A DNA stretch of 64,000 bases from Treponema sp. UBA4377 (GTDB lineage: Bacteria > Spirochaetota > Spirochaetia > Treponematales > Treponemataceae): the NCBI GenBank assembly GCA_002391235.1, contig DGRX01000004.1, positions 95,951 through 159,950 on the forward strand, written 5' to 3'. Positions 50,125-58,122 of this stretch are shown here, one piece after another. A model generated the notes under the pieces. The model ran no database searches. It worked only from the letters and a program-made list of their open reading frames with translations, and was not told the DNA's origin. Positions within the stretch are counted from its first letter, which is position 1. Every line of letters begins with the position of its first letter. A program made the translations under genes and the position numbers.

Positions 50125-51294
50125 ATGAAGATTTTTAAATCACTTTTTTTCCTAATTTTCTCTTTTACGCTTGCAAGTTGTACCAAAAATCACGACACAA
50201 ATTTTTATGAACGACTAAAATCTGCTGTAGAAGCAGGAAATGAAAAAAAAATTGAAAAATTATTGACAAAATCAGCGCATCTTACAAATACAGAATATGA
50301 GATATTGCTGAATATTGCTATGAAAGATAAATGCAACCTTTCTATTCCAATCTTATTTATAAAAAGCGGTTATCCTGTGGACAAATATCGTCTAAAAAGG
50401 GATAAAAAGGAAATGTCTTTATTATACTTTGCTATTAATGAACATGACTTTTCTTCAGCGCAAGAATTTTTAAACCTTGACGCTGACATTCTTATGGCGG
50501 TAAATGTGAATGGCGAACCTTTTGATTGCCCGCTTTTTTGTGCTATGAAGACAAGAGCGAATGATTTATTGATATATATGATTGATAAACTTTTGGAAAC
50601 CGAAGAAGACACACAAAAAACATACGACATATTATTTCAAGGCTTTCAAAAATATACAGTAAGTGAAAAAATATTTGAACATATTTTAAAAAAAAATAAT
50701 TTTACTTATGATGAAGAAAGCGTAAATAGGATTGTTGAAATAATTTCTAGCTACATAGGTCCATATGGAACGATAGATTATATTAGGCTCATACTTGAAA
50801 ACAAAGGAATAATCATAACTCCAAATCAAGCAAATAAAATTTTCACCGCCATATTGGAAAATAAAAATCAAGAAATGCTTGACTATTTTTTCTCATTTCA
50901 AGATATATATGAAAAAATACGATTGTCGCCTAAAACCCCAATAACAATCATTAATTATTTTAATTCTTCATTTGGAAAAGAAATAATATATCGATTAAAG
51001 AATGAGAAATTGAATTTTGAAGACGGTGAACCATATTTTCACATAGCGCTCGACATTCAGGAATTTAACTCTATCCCATGGTTAGTGAAGAAAGGTGCCA
51101 GAGTTGATGTAGCAGCTGATTATTATAATGTAAGACTTGCTCCTGAAGAATTTGCATTATATCTTTCTGAGAGATTATCACACGATTATACAGGGGAAGG
51201 AATAACAGATTCAGATTCGCAATTAAGCGAAGAATATAAAAAATGGGCGAAGTATTTTGATGATATAAAACAAACCTCAACCCATAGTAAATAA
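50125..51294 (+). CDS. Ankyrin-like repeat lipoprotein
   Basis: The 389-residue protein has a lipoprotein signal (lipobox FTLASC, C20) and a helical body with ankyrin-like units, for example LKSAVEAGNEKKIEKLLTK, MSLLYFAINEHDFSSAQEFL and FHIALDIQEFNSIPWLVKKG. It could bind proteins at the cell surface or in the periplasm. The gene is very AT-rich and flanked by 37-bp direct repeats, so it looks inserted. GAGG eight bases upstream favours ATG 50125 over 50119. Confidence 0.75.
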   Translation: MKIFKSLFFLIFSFTLASCTKNHDTNFYERLKSAVEAGNEKKIEKLLTKSAHLTNTEYEILLNIAMKDKCNLSIPILFIKSGYPVDKYRLKRDKKEMSLLYFAINEHDFSSAQEFLNLDADILMAVNVNGEPFDCPLFCAMKTRANDLLIYMIDKLLETEEDTQKTYDILFQGFQKYTVSEKIFEHILKKNNFTYDEESVNRIVEIISSYIGPYGTIDYIRLILENKGIIITPNQANKIFTAILENKNQEMLDYFFSFQDIYEKIRLSPKTPITIINYFNSSFGKEIIYRLKNEKLNFEDGEPYFHIALDIQEFNSIPWLVKKGARVDVAADYYNVRLAPEEFALYLSERLSHDYTGEGITDSDSQLSEEYKKWAKYFDDIKQTSTHSK

Positions 51295-51323
51295 TTGGAA
51301 AAGATTACTTTTGGCCGCCTCTT

Positions 51324-51533
51324 TTGTTTTTAGGAGTGAACCTTACAAGCAACACAGGAGAAGGCCCGCTTCCAAAGCTGGAGCATGGCGAACATTCCGT
51401 GACCACGCTCTATGAATACGACGGCAGATATTACGACAGGAAAATAAAGGATTTCTTTGGATTCCAAACTGTAAAGCTAAACGACCTTCCGTTTTCGGAA
51501 AGTGATGCAACCAAGAAAAACAATTTACACTAA
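51324..51533 (+). pseudogene. Truncated gene fragment carrying the repeated tail
   Basis: A frame of 69 residues runs from a TTG, without ribosome site or promoter, and contains EGPLPKLEHGEHSVTTLYEY and KDFFGFQTVKLNDLPFSESD. Its end duplicates that at 50107. It reads as the 3' part of a gene whose 5' part was lost. It occupies most of the 51295-51647 gap; the rest is AT-rich with no clear element. Confidence 0.5.
51475..51511 (+). repeat. 37-bp direct repeat, right copy
   Basis: The first 32 bases, beginning AGCTAAACGACC and ending GAAAGTGAT, are identical to 50055-50086. The remaining five bases differ once. Confidence 0.8.
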
Positions 51534-51647
51534 CTTGAAATTACTTTGAATTTGTGTAAAATCATAACTGTGAAAACCATAAACTACCGCAGGCAAAGAA
51601 TTTTCCGCTCAAAGCGTTTTAAATTACTTTAACAGCATAATATGTAT

Positions 51648-52490
51648 ATGATTAAAAACCGAACATTGTCTTTTGCCGTAATTGCGGCGGTGTACGCTTT
51701 GGCCATCGCGGGCGGAATTTTTTGCTACGATTGGATTTGCGCGCGGCATGATTTTTGTTGGCAGCTTTCTCTTTTGGCGGCGGACGTTTTTGCAACCGTC
51801 ATCGTCTTTGCCTTCAGCGTGATTTTTGGGAACGCTTCGGTATACGACCCTTATTGGAGCGTCCAGCCGCCGGTCATTTTGCTTGTCGCTTTGGCGCGGC
51901 GGGGAGGAAGCCCATTTGCCTGGATTTTGTTCGCGGCCGTTTTGTTTTGGGGAATAAGGCTGACGGCAAACTGGTGCTATAACTTTAAGAGCTTTGAATA
52001 CCAGGATTGGCGCTACGTTATGCTAAAAGAGCAAACCGGCGTTTTTTATCCGCTGATAAACTTTTTGGGAATCCATCTTTTTCCGACGCTTGTGGTTTAC
52101 CTGTGCGTTTTGCCGGCGGCCACGGTGATTTTGGATGGAGCGGCTTTTAAACCGATTTGCGCGGTCTTTTTGGCGCTGGCTTTTGCCGCTCCGACATTCC
52201 AAGGAATCGCGGACATTCAAATGCATAGGTTTAGAAAGAGTGGAACGGGAGACTTTTGCCGCGACGGCTTGTGGAAGCGTTCCCGCCACCCAAACTACGC
52301 CTGCGAAATTTTAATGTGGTGGAGCGTGGGCCTTGCAAGCTTTTTCGCGCTGGACATGCGCTTGCCCTTGCTAGCCGGAGCCGCCGCCAACACCGCGCTT
52401 TTTTTGTTCGTAAGCGTTCCTCTTGCCGACAAAAGGCAGTCGCGAAAGCCCGGCTTTGACGAATACAAAAAGCAAACGCGAATGCTGTAG
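51648..52490 (+). CDS. DUF1295 membrane protein, steroid-reductase-like
   Basis: The 280-residue protein has about seven membrane helices and the DUF1295 signature near the C-terminus: GDFCRDGLWKRSRHPNYACE with WWSVGLASF. The family resembles 3-oxo-5-alpha-steroid 4-dehydrogenases and isoprenylcysteine methyltransferases; the reaction in bacteria is unknown. CATAAT (51636-51641) puts the transcript start at the ATG at 51648, so that start is preferred over ATG 51642. Confidence 0.82.
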   Translation: MIKNRTLSFAVIAAVYALAIAGGIFCYDWICARHDFCWQLSLLAADVFATVIVFAFSVIFGNASVYDPYWSVQPPVILLVALARRGGSPFAWILFAAVLFWGIRLTANWCYNFKSFEYQDWRYVMLKEQTGVFYPLINFLGIHLFPTLVVYLCVLPAATVILDGAAFKPICAVFLALAFAAPTFQGIADIQMHRFRKSGTGDFCRDGLWKRSRHPNYACEILMWWSVGLASFFALDMRLPLLAGAAANTALFLFVSVPLADKRQSRKPGFDEYKKQTRML

Positions 52491-52511
52491 AAAAAAATCG
52501 CGAAATGCGGT

Positions 52512-52576
52512 ATTGCCAGTAGTCCGCGCGAGCGGACATGTAAATATTTCCACTAGCAAAACCACGCGAAGCGTGG
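52512..52576. repeat. Composite hairpin repeat, third copy
   Basis: ATTGCCAGT, a GTCCGC/GCGGAC hairpin, TTTC-C-ACTAGCAAAAC and a CCACGC/GCGTGG hairpin occur in the same order as inside 39607-39741. The last hairpin abuts the TATAAT (52577-52582) of the next gene. Confidence 0.6.
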
Positions 52577-52591
52577 TATAATAAACAGCAA

Positions 52592-53563
52592 ATGACACGC
52601 AATGCAAAAAGCATAAAAAATGCCGCGCTGGCCCTTTTTTTTGCCGCGCAAATTTTTTTCTCTTGCGGACGGAACGCTTCCAACGCGCTTTACGACTATA
52701 AAGAATTTCCTTTGGAGCGGAACGGAATCGCGCTGCATTTGGATTGCGTCCAGCTTGCCAAAAACAGTTCCGCCAAAAGCGACAAAGGCCAAAAGAACAT
52801 TTTGCTTGTCCACGGCGTGACATACTCCTCCCACGAATTTGACATCGACTACAAAGACTACAGCCTTGTCAAAAAGTTGGCGTGCGAAGGCTGGGCGGTT
52901 TGGCGCTTGGACATAGCGGGCTTTGGCCGCTCGCAGGAAGTTTCCGACGGCTTTATGCCTGATTCCGACTACGCAGCGCTTGACATAAACGCCGCCGTCC
53001 AAAAAATCGTGGAGTTGACCGGGCAGGACAAAATAGACGTCCTTGGCTGGTCTTGGGGAACGGTGACAGCAAGCCGCTTTGCCGCCGCCCACAGCGAGCG
53101 CGTAAACAAGCTTGTGTTGTACGCTCCAATCATGAGCGGAGTCGGCGAGACAAAAGTCAACGAAGCCTTCCACCACAACACTTGGGAACACGCGGCGGAC
53201 GACTTCGTGCGCGACAAAAAAGGCGGCTTTGACTATTCGATTGCCGAGCGCGAGCTGATAGAAATATGGTGCTCCAGCTGCTGGAGATACGACGGCGAAA
53301 AAAGTCCCAACGGCGGCAGGCGCGACATTTGCGTTCCCCAGGCAAAAGAGCTGATTGACTTGGCAAAAATACAAAATCCAACGCTTGTGATTTGCGGCGA
53401 CAAAGACCCTTACTTAAATTACAAGCTTGTGAAAAAGTCGCTCAAGAGCCTGCCAAAAGGCTCAAGGCTAGAGATGATAAAGGGCGGCTCGCATGTCGTT
53501 TTTGTCGAAGCGCCATATTATCGCGACTTTCAAAAGCGGCTTATGAAATTTTTGGAGAAATGA
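52592..53563 (+). CDS. Alpha/beta hydrolase lipoprotein
   Basis: The 323-residue enzyme begins with a signal and lipobox QIFFSC (C24). The hydrolase fold shows ILLVHGVTYSS (oxyanion region), LGWSWGTVTA with nucleophile serine near residue 153, GDKDPY (acid) and GGSHVVFVE (catalytic histidine). It probably hydrolyses esters or lipids in the periplasm or at the outer membrane. TATAAT lies nine bases before the ATG, so the leader is at most three bases. It is followed closely by the DUF2804 gene. Confidence 0.87.
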   Translation: MTRNAKSIKNAALALFFAAQIFFSCGRNASNALYDYKEFPLERNGIALHLDCVQLAKNSSAKSDKGQKNILLVHGVTYSSHEFDIDYKDYSLVKKLACEGWAVWRLDIAGFGRSQEVSDGFMPDSDYAALDINAAVQKIVELTGQDKIDVLGWSWGTVTASRFAAAHSERVNKLVLYAPIMSGVGETKVNEAFHHNTWEHAADDFVRDKKGGFDYSIAERELIEIWCSSCWRYDGEKSPNGGRRDICVPQAKELIDLAKIQNPTLVICGDKDPYLNYKLVKKSLKSLPKGSRLEMIKGGSHVVFVEAPYYRDFQKRLMKFLEK

Positions 53564-53566
53564 AAA

Positions 53567-54628
53567 ATGTACACGCGCGAAATTACGCCGGCCCCAGAAA
53601 AGTTGGTTCAAAACGGAAAGCCGGTTTTTGGAACGTTCGACACGCTTCCCAAAAAGCTTGACATAAAGGGCGTCACCACGCCTTACTCAGGTATCCCCTA
53701 TCCGCCGATTTTGTCGCGGCTAAGAATCCGGGCGCGCGCGGTTTACGTCTTTAGCGTGGGCGACTACGTTGGCGTGGTCCAGTTTTTTGACAACAAAATT
53801 TTGAACATGGCCGAGTTCGCGCTGTGGAACACCAAGCGGGGAACCAAATACGTTTACCGAAAATTTTTGGGCGTCCGTCGCAAGATGATTCCGACAAAAT
53901 TGGGCGCGGGCCGTTGTTCCACTAGAACGCCGGGCCGCCGCATCCGCTTTTCGTGGAACCATCAAAGCGGCCGCTTGCTTCTTGCCGTAAACGTAAAAGG
54001 CTTTAGCCACAGGCCGGAGATAAAAATTTTTTCGCAAGGAAATTTTAACGACGCGGCCTCAAAGGAAATAGTTTCGGTAAAGCCCGCTCCGACGACGCGC
54101 CGCTGCTCTGCCAGCTGGTACGCTTCCGTTCCTATAACGACAAAGTTTGAAGTTAAGGGCGTTGAAAAAGTCGCCGCCGAAAGCGCCAAGGGAAACAGCC
54201 TGCTTTTTGTGAACCGTGCCTACTACAAATTCATCACGCGCGGCGAGTCGATCACCGCAAGCGGCGTGGTTGACGGAAAGAACGTTTCGCTGCGTCTTTC
54301 AACCACAAGCCTTGACGCGGCCAACACCAGCCGGCACAACGACAACGCGCTTTTTGTGGACGGCTCGTTCACTCCGCTTCCGCCCGTATGCATAACGCAC
54401 CCATTTGGAATCGCAAAAGACTGGAACGCGCAAGACTACGAAAGCATGGTTGACTTGTCCTTCGTTCCGCAAAACTCATATTCGCGCAAGGCCAACTTTA
54501 TTTTGGTCAACGCCAGCTACGACACCGTCTTTGGCTTTTTAAACGGAAGCGTCCTCCGCGCCGACGGCAGCAAAATCGAGCTGCGCGACTTTCCCGCCGT
54601 CGCGCAAATCAGCAGAATACGGCTGTAA
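53567..54628 (+). CDS. DUF2804 family protein
   Basis: The 353-residue soluble protein matches DUF2804: an N-terminal FGTFDTLPKKLDIKG region, a central IRFSWNHQSGRLLLAVNVKG beta-rich part and SRHNDNALFVDG near residue 260. The family is widespread in bacteria and fungi without an established function. It starts 3 bp after the hydrolase stop, with GGAG inside the hydrolase 3' end, and the DUF72 gene follows at once, so the three genes form one operon. Confidence 0.8.
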   Translation: MYTREITPAPEKLVQNGKPVFGTFDTLPKKLDIKGVTTPYSGIPYPPILSRLRIRARAVYVFSVGDYVGVVQFFDNKILNMAEFALWNTKRGTKYVYRKFLGVRRKMIPTKLGAGRCSTRTPGRRIRFSWNHQSGRLLLAVNVKGFSHRPEIKIFSQGNFNDAASKEIVSVKPAPTTRRCSASWYASVPITTKFEVKGVEKVAAESAKGNSLLFVNRAYYKFITRGESITASGVVDGKNVSLRLSTTSLDAANTSRHNDNALFVDGSFTPLPPVCITHPFGIAKDWNAQDYESMVDLSFVPQNSYSRKANFILVNASYDTVFGFLNGSVLRADGSKIELRDFPAVAQISRIRL

Positions 54629-54629
54629 G

Positions 54630-55526
54630 ATGCCAGAAATCTTAATCGGAACAAGCGGCTACGACTACCCGGAATGGCGCGGCGTATTTTATCCGACCGG
54701 CCTAAAGCGCGCGGACTTTTTGCCTTACTACGCCACGCAATTCAACGCGCTGGAGCTTAACAGCAGTTTTTACAACATGCCCACGGCGGAACGCTTGCTA
54801 AGTTTTTGGGAACGGAGCGGGGGCGCGCTAAAGTTCAGCGTAAAGGCCAACAGGCTTTTGACCCACGAGATTGGCCGCGATTGGAAAAGCGCCGCCCAAG
54901 AATTTTTGGCCGCCCTAAAGCCGCTTGTCCAAAACAAAAGCCTTGCCTCCGCGCTTTTCCAGTTTCCGCAAAGCTTTCATTACACAGACCAAAACCGCCT
55001 TTACCTTTCCGCGCTGCTTGCGCAGTTCAAGGGCCTTCCTGTGGTGGTGGAATTCCGCCACGCAGAATGGATCCGCCCTTCCGTTTTTGAGGGGCTTTTT
55101 GAGCGCGGCGCAAGCCTTGCCTTTTGCGATCTGCCGGAACTGAAGAACCTCCCGAACAAAAACTTTTTGCAAGCCCAAGAAGGCAGCTTGCCCTTTGCCG
55201 GAAAAATCGCCTACATCAGGCTGCACGGCCGCAACGCCTGCACCTGGTACGCAAAAGAAAACGACGCGCAAGAAAAAGAATGCCTTCAAGACCATGGCGC
55301 GCTGCTGGGATTGGCCGCAAGCCCCAAAAGCGCCGCCCATGACCGCAACGGCTCCGCTCGCTACCGCTACGACTACAGCGACGCCGAGCTTTCCGAGTTT
55401 GCGCCCGTCATCCAGCAAGCCGCCAGCCAAGGCCGCCAAGTCCAAGTGTTTTTCAACAACCACCCCGACGGCAGCGGCGCCAAGAACGCGCGTAGGATGC
55501 GGGAGATGGTTTTATCCAAAGATTGA
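54630..55526 (+). CDS. DUF72 family protein, YecE-like
   Basis: The 298-residue TIM-barrel-like protein has the DUF72 motifs ILIGTSGYDYPEWRGVFYP, NALELNSSFYNMPTAE, FQFPQSFHYT, VVVEFRHAEW and YIRLHGRNACTWY. Homologues occur in many bacteria; activity is unproven, with sugar- or nucleic-acid-related roles suggested. An extra loop near residues 225-240 (ASPKSAAHDRNGSA) looks like an insertion in lower-complexity sequence. It is the last gene of the operon. Confidence 0.87.
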   Translation: MPEILIGTSGYDYPEWRGVFYPTGLKRADFLPYYATQFNALELNSSFYNMPTAERLLSFWERSGGALKFSVKANRLLTHEIGRDWKSAAQEFLAALKPLVQNKSLASALFQFPQSFHYTDQNRLYLSALLAQFKGLPVVVEFRHAEWIRPSVFEGLFERGASLAFCDLPELKNLPNKNFLQAQEGSLPFAGKIAYIRLHGRNACTWYAKENDAQEKECLQDHGALLGLAASPKSAAHDRNGSARYRYDYSDAELSEFAPVIQQAASQGRQVQVFFNNHPDGSGAKNARRMREMVLSKD

Positions 55527-55551
55527 ATTTTCAACTGAATTGTGGTATAAT
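55523..55551 (+). promoter_or_regulatory. Promoter of the GNAT module
   Basis: TTGAAT (55523-55528) and TATAAT (55546-55551) are 17 bp apart. Transcription should start near 55558 with a 14-base leader containing GGAGG. Confidence 0.8.
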
Positions 55552-55571
55552 AAAGCGTAAGGAGGAAGCTT

Positions 55572-55757
55572 ATGCGAACAATAACAAAAGAATATTTGAG
55601 CGAACAAAGAAAACCGACAAATCCTCTTTCATATATACTTAACACGCCTCGTCCTGACTTTACGCAAATGCATAGGGAAAACTTGAAATTCGAAAAGGCG
55701 ATGCAGAAAGCCCAGGCTAAAGACAGAAAACGAATCTTAGAGGCGATTAGAAAGTGA
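55572..55757 (+). CDS. Small antitoxin-like protein before a GNAT enzyme
   Basis: The 61-residue basic protein has a disordered N-terminal half and a C-terminal amphipathic helix (FEKAMQKAQAKDRKRILEAI). It has its own consensus promoter and strong GGAGG site and overlaps the GNAT gene by 4 bp (GTGA), the layout of a toxin-antitoxin pair. It is not a DUF1778 ribbon-helix-helix protein like the antitoxins of AtaT/TacT, so it may be a new antitoxin type. Confidence 0.65.
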   Translation: MRTITKEYLSEQRKPTNPLSYILNTPRPDFTQMHRENLKFEKAMQKAQAKDRKRILEAIRK

Positions 55758-56329
55758 TAGTCGAGTTTTCTGTCTTTGACACAAATTCCTATACAGTTGA
55801 ACATCTATCGGATTCCGAAGAAAACAAGGAACTTATTGAACAGTTCGAAGTCTCTAAAAATGCGGAAGGGCTTGCTAATTATTTAAAATATGTTTCTGCA
55901 GATGACGAAGCGAATAATTTTTGCCGCACATATTTGGTAAAGGACAAGACGACAAAAGAGTTGGCTTGTTATTTTTCGCTTAGGACTGGATTGATTACAA
56001 TGCAAGTTCAAGGCGACAAATTTGATTCAATTCCCGCTTTGGAACTTTCCAACTTTGCCGTCAATCATAATTATAGAAAAAAGCATCCAGATGTAAGCAA
56101 ATTGGGAACATATGCTTTTGAATATTTTATTCTTCCGCTCGCAAAATGCATGGCAAAGTACATTGGAATACACGCCCTTTACATCTACGCTTTGCCTAAA
56201 GACAAGCTTCTTGACCACTACGGAAAGATGGGTTTTTCCCGTTTGCCGCCAGAGCAAGAAAAGTTCGTGCAAGTTCATGTAAAGCCCAAATACGACGACG
56301 GCTGTATTTTTATGTATCAAATCTTATAA
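55754..56329 (+). CDS. GNAT-family acetyltransferase, candidate toxin
   Basis: The 191-residue protein has a GNAT fold: TYLVKDKTTKELACYFSLRTG, LELSNFAVNHNYRKK with the acetyl-CoA loop after it, then the C-terminal LLDHYGKMGFSRLP. It resembles AtaT/TacT-type toxins that acetylate aminoacyl-tRNA, though an alternative substrate is possible. It starts with a GTG overlapping the small upstream gene. The gene is AT-richer than the preceding operon. Confidence 0.78.
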   Translation: MIVEFSVFDTNSYTVEHLSDSEENKELIEQFEVSKNAEGLANYLKYVSADDEANNFCRTYLVKDKTTKELACYFSLRTGLITMQVQGDKFDSIPALELSNFAVNHNYRKKHPDVSKLGTYAFEYFILPLAKCMAKYIGIHALYIYALPKDKLLDHYGKMGFSRLPPEQEKFVQVHVKPKYDDGCIFMYQIL

Positions 56330-56333
56330 ATTG

Positions 56334-56450
56334 CCAGTTTTTTTGCCAGTAGGGGGAAGTCTCCCCCTCGGCTGCAATTCGGCCGCTCTGCGCCCTCATT
56401 TCCGCCTGCCCCCTCTGCGGGGAAACCCCGCAACGCCCCCTAATCGAACA
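56334..56450. repeat. GC-rich hairpin repeat, left of the LlaJI-type island
   Basis: TTGCCAGTAG, GGGGGAAGTCTCCCCC, CAATTCGGCCGC and GCGGGGAAACCCCGC follow each other. A related block occurs in opposite orientation at 61437-61515, so the restriction island is bracketed by imperfect inverted GC-rich repeats in AT-rich surroundings. Confidence 0.6.
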
Positions 56451-56457
56451 ATAAATA

Positions 56458-56784
56458 TTAGTTAAAATCTTCCTGAAAGTTTGCCGATGGAAAGCGTTGT
56501 TCCACCATTTCCTTGACTTTTGGCGAAAGTTCGTTGTTAAAGAAATTAAGCACATCCTCGCGATTTTTGCTGGCGTTTCGCAAGAAAAGGTCTGCTGGGT
56601 GAATCTCCAAGGCATAGGCCATTTTTAGAATAAGGTCAAAAGAAGGAAAGTTTTTCCTTGATTCAATACCGCTTATCGTGCTTTTAGAACAATCGCAAAT
56701 GCCAGATAGTTCCAATTGCGACATTCCTTTTTGCGTTCTGTAAAAAATCAAGTTTTCTATAAATTCACTTTCTTTGTAGTTCAT
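56458..56784 (-). CDS. XRE-family controller protein
   Basis: The 108-residue protein has an HTH_3 domain (about 8-65; MSQLELSGICDCSKSTISGIES and ILKMAYALEIHPADLF) and a short acidic tail. It is divergent from the methyltransferase gene, as expected of a restriction-modification controller. TATTTT ends six bases before the ATG. GGGTAAACT (56823-56831) and AGTTAAACCC (56852-56861) form an imperfect inverted repeat between the two genes and are a candidate operator. Confidence 0.78.
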   Translation of the reverse strand: MNYKESEFIENLIFYRTQKGMSQLELSGICDCSKSTISGIESRKNFPSFDLILKMAYALEIHPADLFLRNASKNREDVLNFFNNELSPKVKEMVEQRFPSANFQEDFN

Positions 56785-56896
56785 ATGTTCAAAATAGCCG
56801 TATTGACTACTTGAAAGTTGGGGTAAACTGTGCGATACTACCTAAAAGACCAGTTAAACCCACTTTTTATGTATAAAAATCGGTTTAGCAAGACAT

Positions 56897-58120
56897 ATGG
56901 ATATATCTATGAATCGGGCAAATGAAGAAAAGAAAACTTACAAAATTTGCAGCCTGTTTTCTGGCTGTGGTGGAATGGATTTGGGGGCGATAGGCGGGTT
57001 TACATTTCAAGGCAAAAAGTTTAAACGGCTCCCAACGGAAATAGTTTTTTCCAATGATATCGACACCGATGCTACCAACGCCTACAACACAAATTTAAAA
57101 CTATTTCATCATAAAAATGACTGTAGACTTGGCGATATTCGAAAAATTCCAACTACGGAAATTCCTGATTTTTCAATCCTTCTGGCTGGATTCCCATGTC
57201 AACCTTTTTCCAATGCCGGAAATCGAAAAGGTGTAAACGATGATAACGGCCGCGGCACCTTATTTGAAGTTTGTGAGCGTGTCCTAAAAGAAAAAATCAA
57301 TTCGGGACATAAGCCAAAAGCGTTTATTTTTGAAAATGTTAGGGGAATTCTATCTTCAAAAATGGCGGACGGTACAACGGTTCCTGATGAAATAAAAAAA
57401 AGAATGAACGCCCTTGGATATACGGTTTCACAGCAACTTATATGTTCAAGTGATTATGGCGTGCCGCAAAAGCGATATCGTGTTCTGATTATTGGAATCG
57501 ATAAAAATATAAAAGACTTTGAATTTGATTTCTCAAAAGCAGATGAACTTGTCAAGAAAGAAAAGTTGCCATCGGTGAAAAATAATAATTCAGACGCTTT
57601 GGTTCTTGGTTCAATTTTGAAAGACATAGATGAGCCTGGGGAATATTGGGAATATTCAAAAACCACTCAAGATATGATAGAAAAGATTGGAATTTGTGAG
57701 CATGGTAAAAAAGCGATTCAATTTTTCAAAAATAATATTCCACTCTCTGAAATGCCAAAAAATATTTTTGAAGGTCGTTCATGGAAAAATGTTCCGCCAG
57801 AACAGCTTACGCCGAGATTTTTAAAAATTTACAACGAGCCTAAAAAATATCATGCCCCAAAGTTCTTTAGAAGATTTGCATACGGAGAAATTAACGGGAC
57901 GATTACTGCGTCTGCACAACCGGAAAACTGTGGCATTACACATCCTGTGGAAAATCGCCGCTTTTCAGTAAAGGAAATTAAACGCATACAATCATTTCCT
58001 GATGAATTTGATTTGGATTCAATACCTTTGCAATCACGATATAAAGTTGTTGGAAATGCAGTTCCACCTGTAATGGCATGGGTTTTTGTAAAATCACTGA
58101 TAGATACTTTGGAGAGCTAG
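56897..58120 (+). CDS. DNA (cytosine-5) methyltransferase of a LlaJI-type system
   Basis: The 407-residue enzyme has FSGCGGMDLGAIGG (I), LLAGFPCQPFSNAG with catalytic C101 (IV), FIFENVRGIL (VI), QKRYRVLIIGI (VIII) and RRFSVKEIKRIQSFPDEF with VVGNAVPP (IX-X). It leads an operon with a McrB-like ATPase and a LlaJI-like nuclease. LlaJI-type systems recognise asymmetric sites and usually need two m5C methyltransferases; only this one is in the island. Confidence 0.92.
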   Translation: MDISMNRANEEKKTYKICSLFSGCGGMDLGAIGGFTFQGKKFKRLPTEIVFSNDIDTDATNAYNTNLKLFHHKNDCRLGDIRKIPTTEIPDFSILLAGFPCQPFSNAGNRKGVNDDNGRGTLFEVCERVLKEKINSGHKPKAFIFENVRGILSSKMADGTTVPDEIKKRMNALGYTVSQQLICSSDYGVPQKRYRVLIIGIDKNIKDFEFDFSKADELVKKEKLPSVKNNNSDALVLGSILKDIDEPGEYWEYSKTTQDMIEKIGICEHGKKAIQFFKNNIPLSEMPKNIFEGRSWKNVPPEQLTPRFLKIYNEPKKYHAPKFFRRFAYGEINGTITASAQPENCGITHPVENRRFSVKEIKRIQSFPDEFDLDSIPLQSRYKVVGNAVPPVMAWVFVKSLIDTLES

Positions 58121-58122
58121 AT

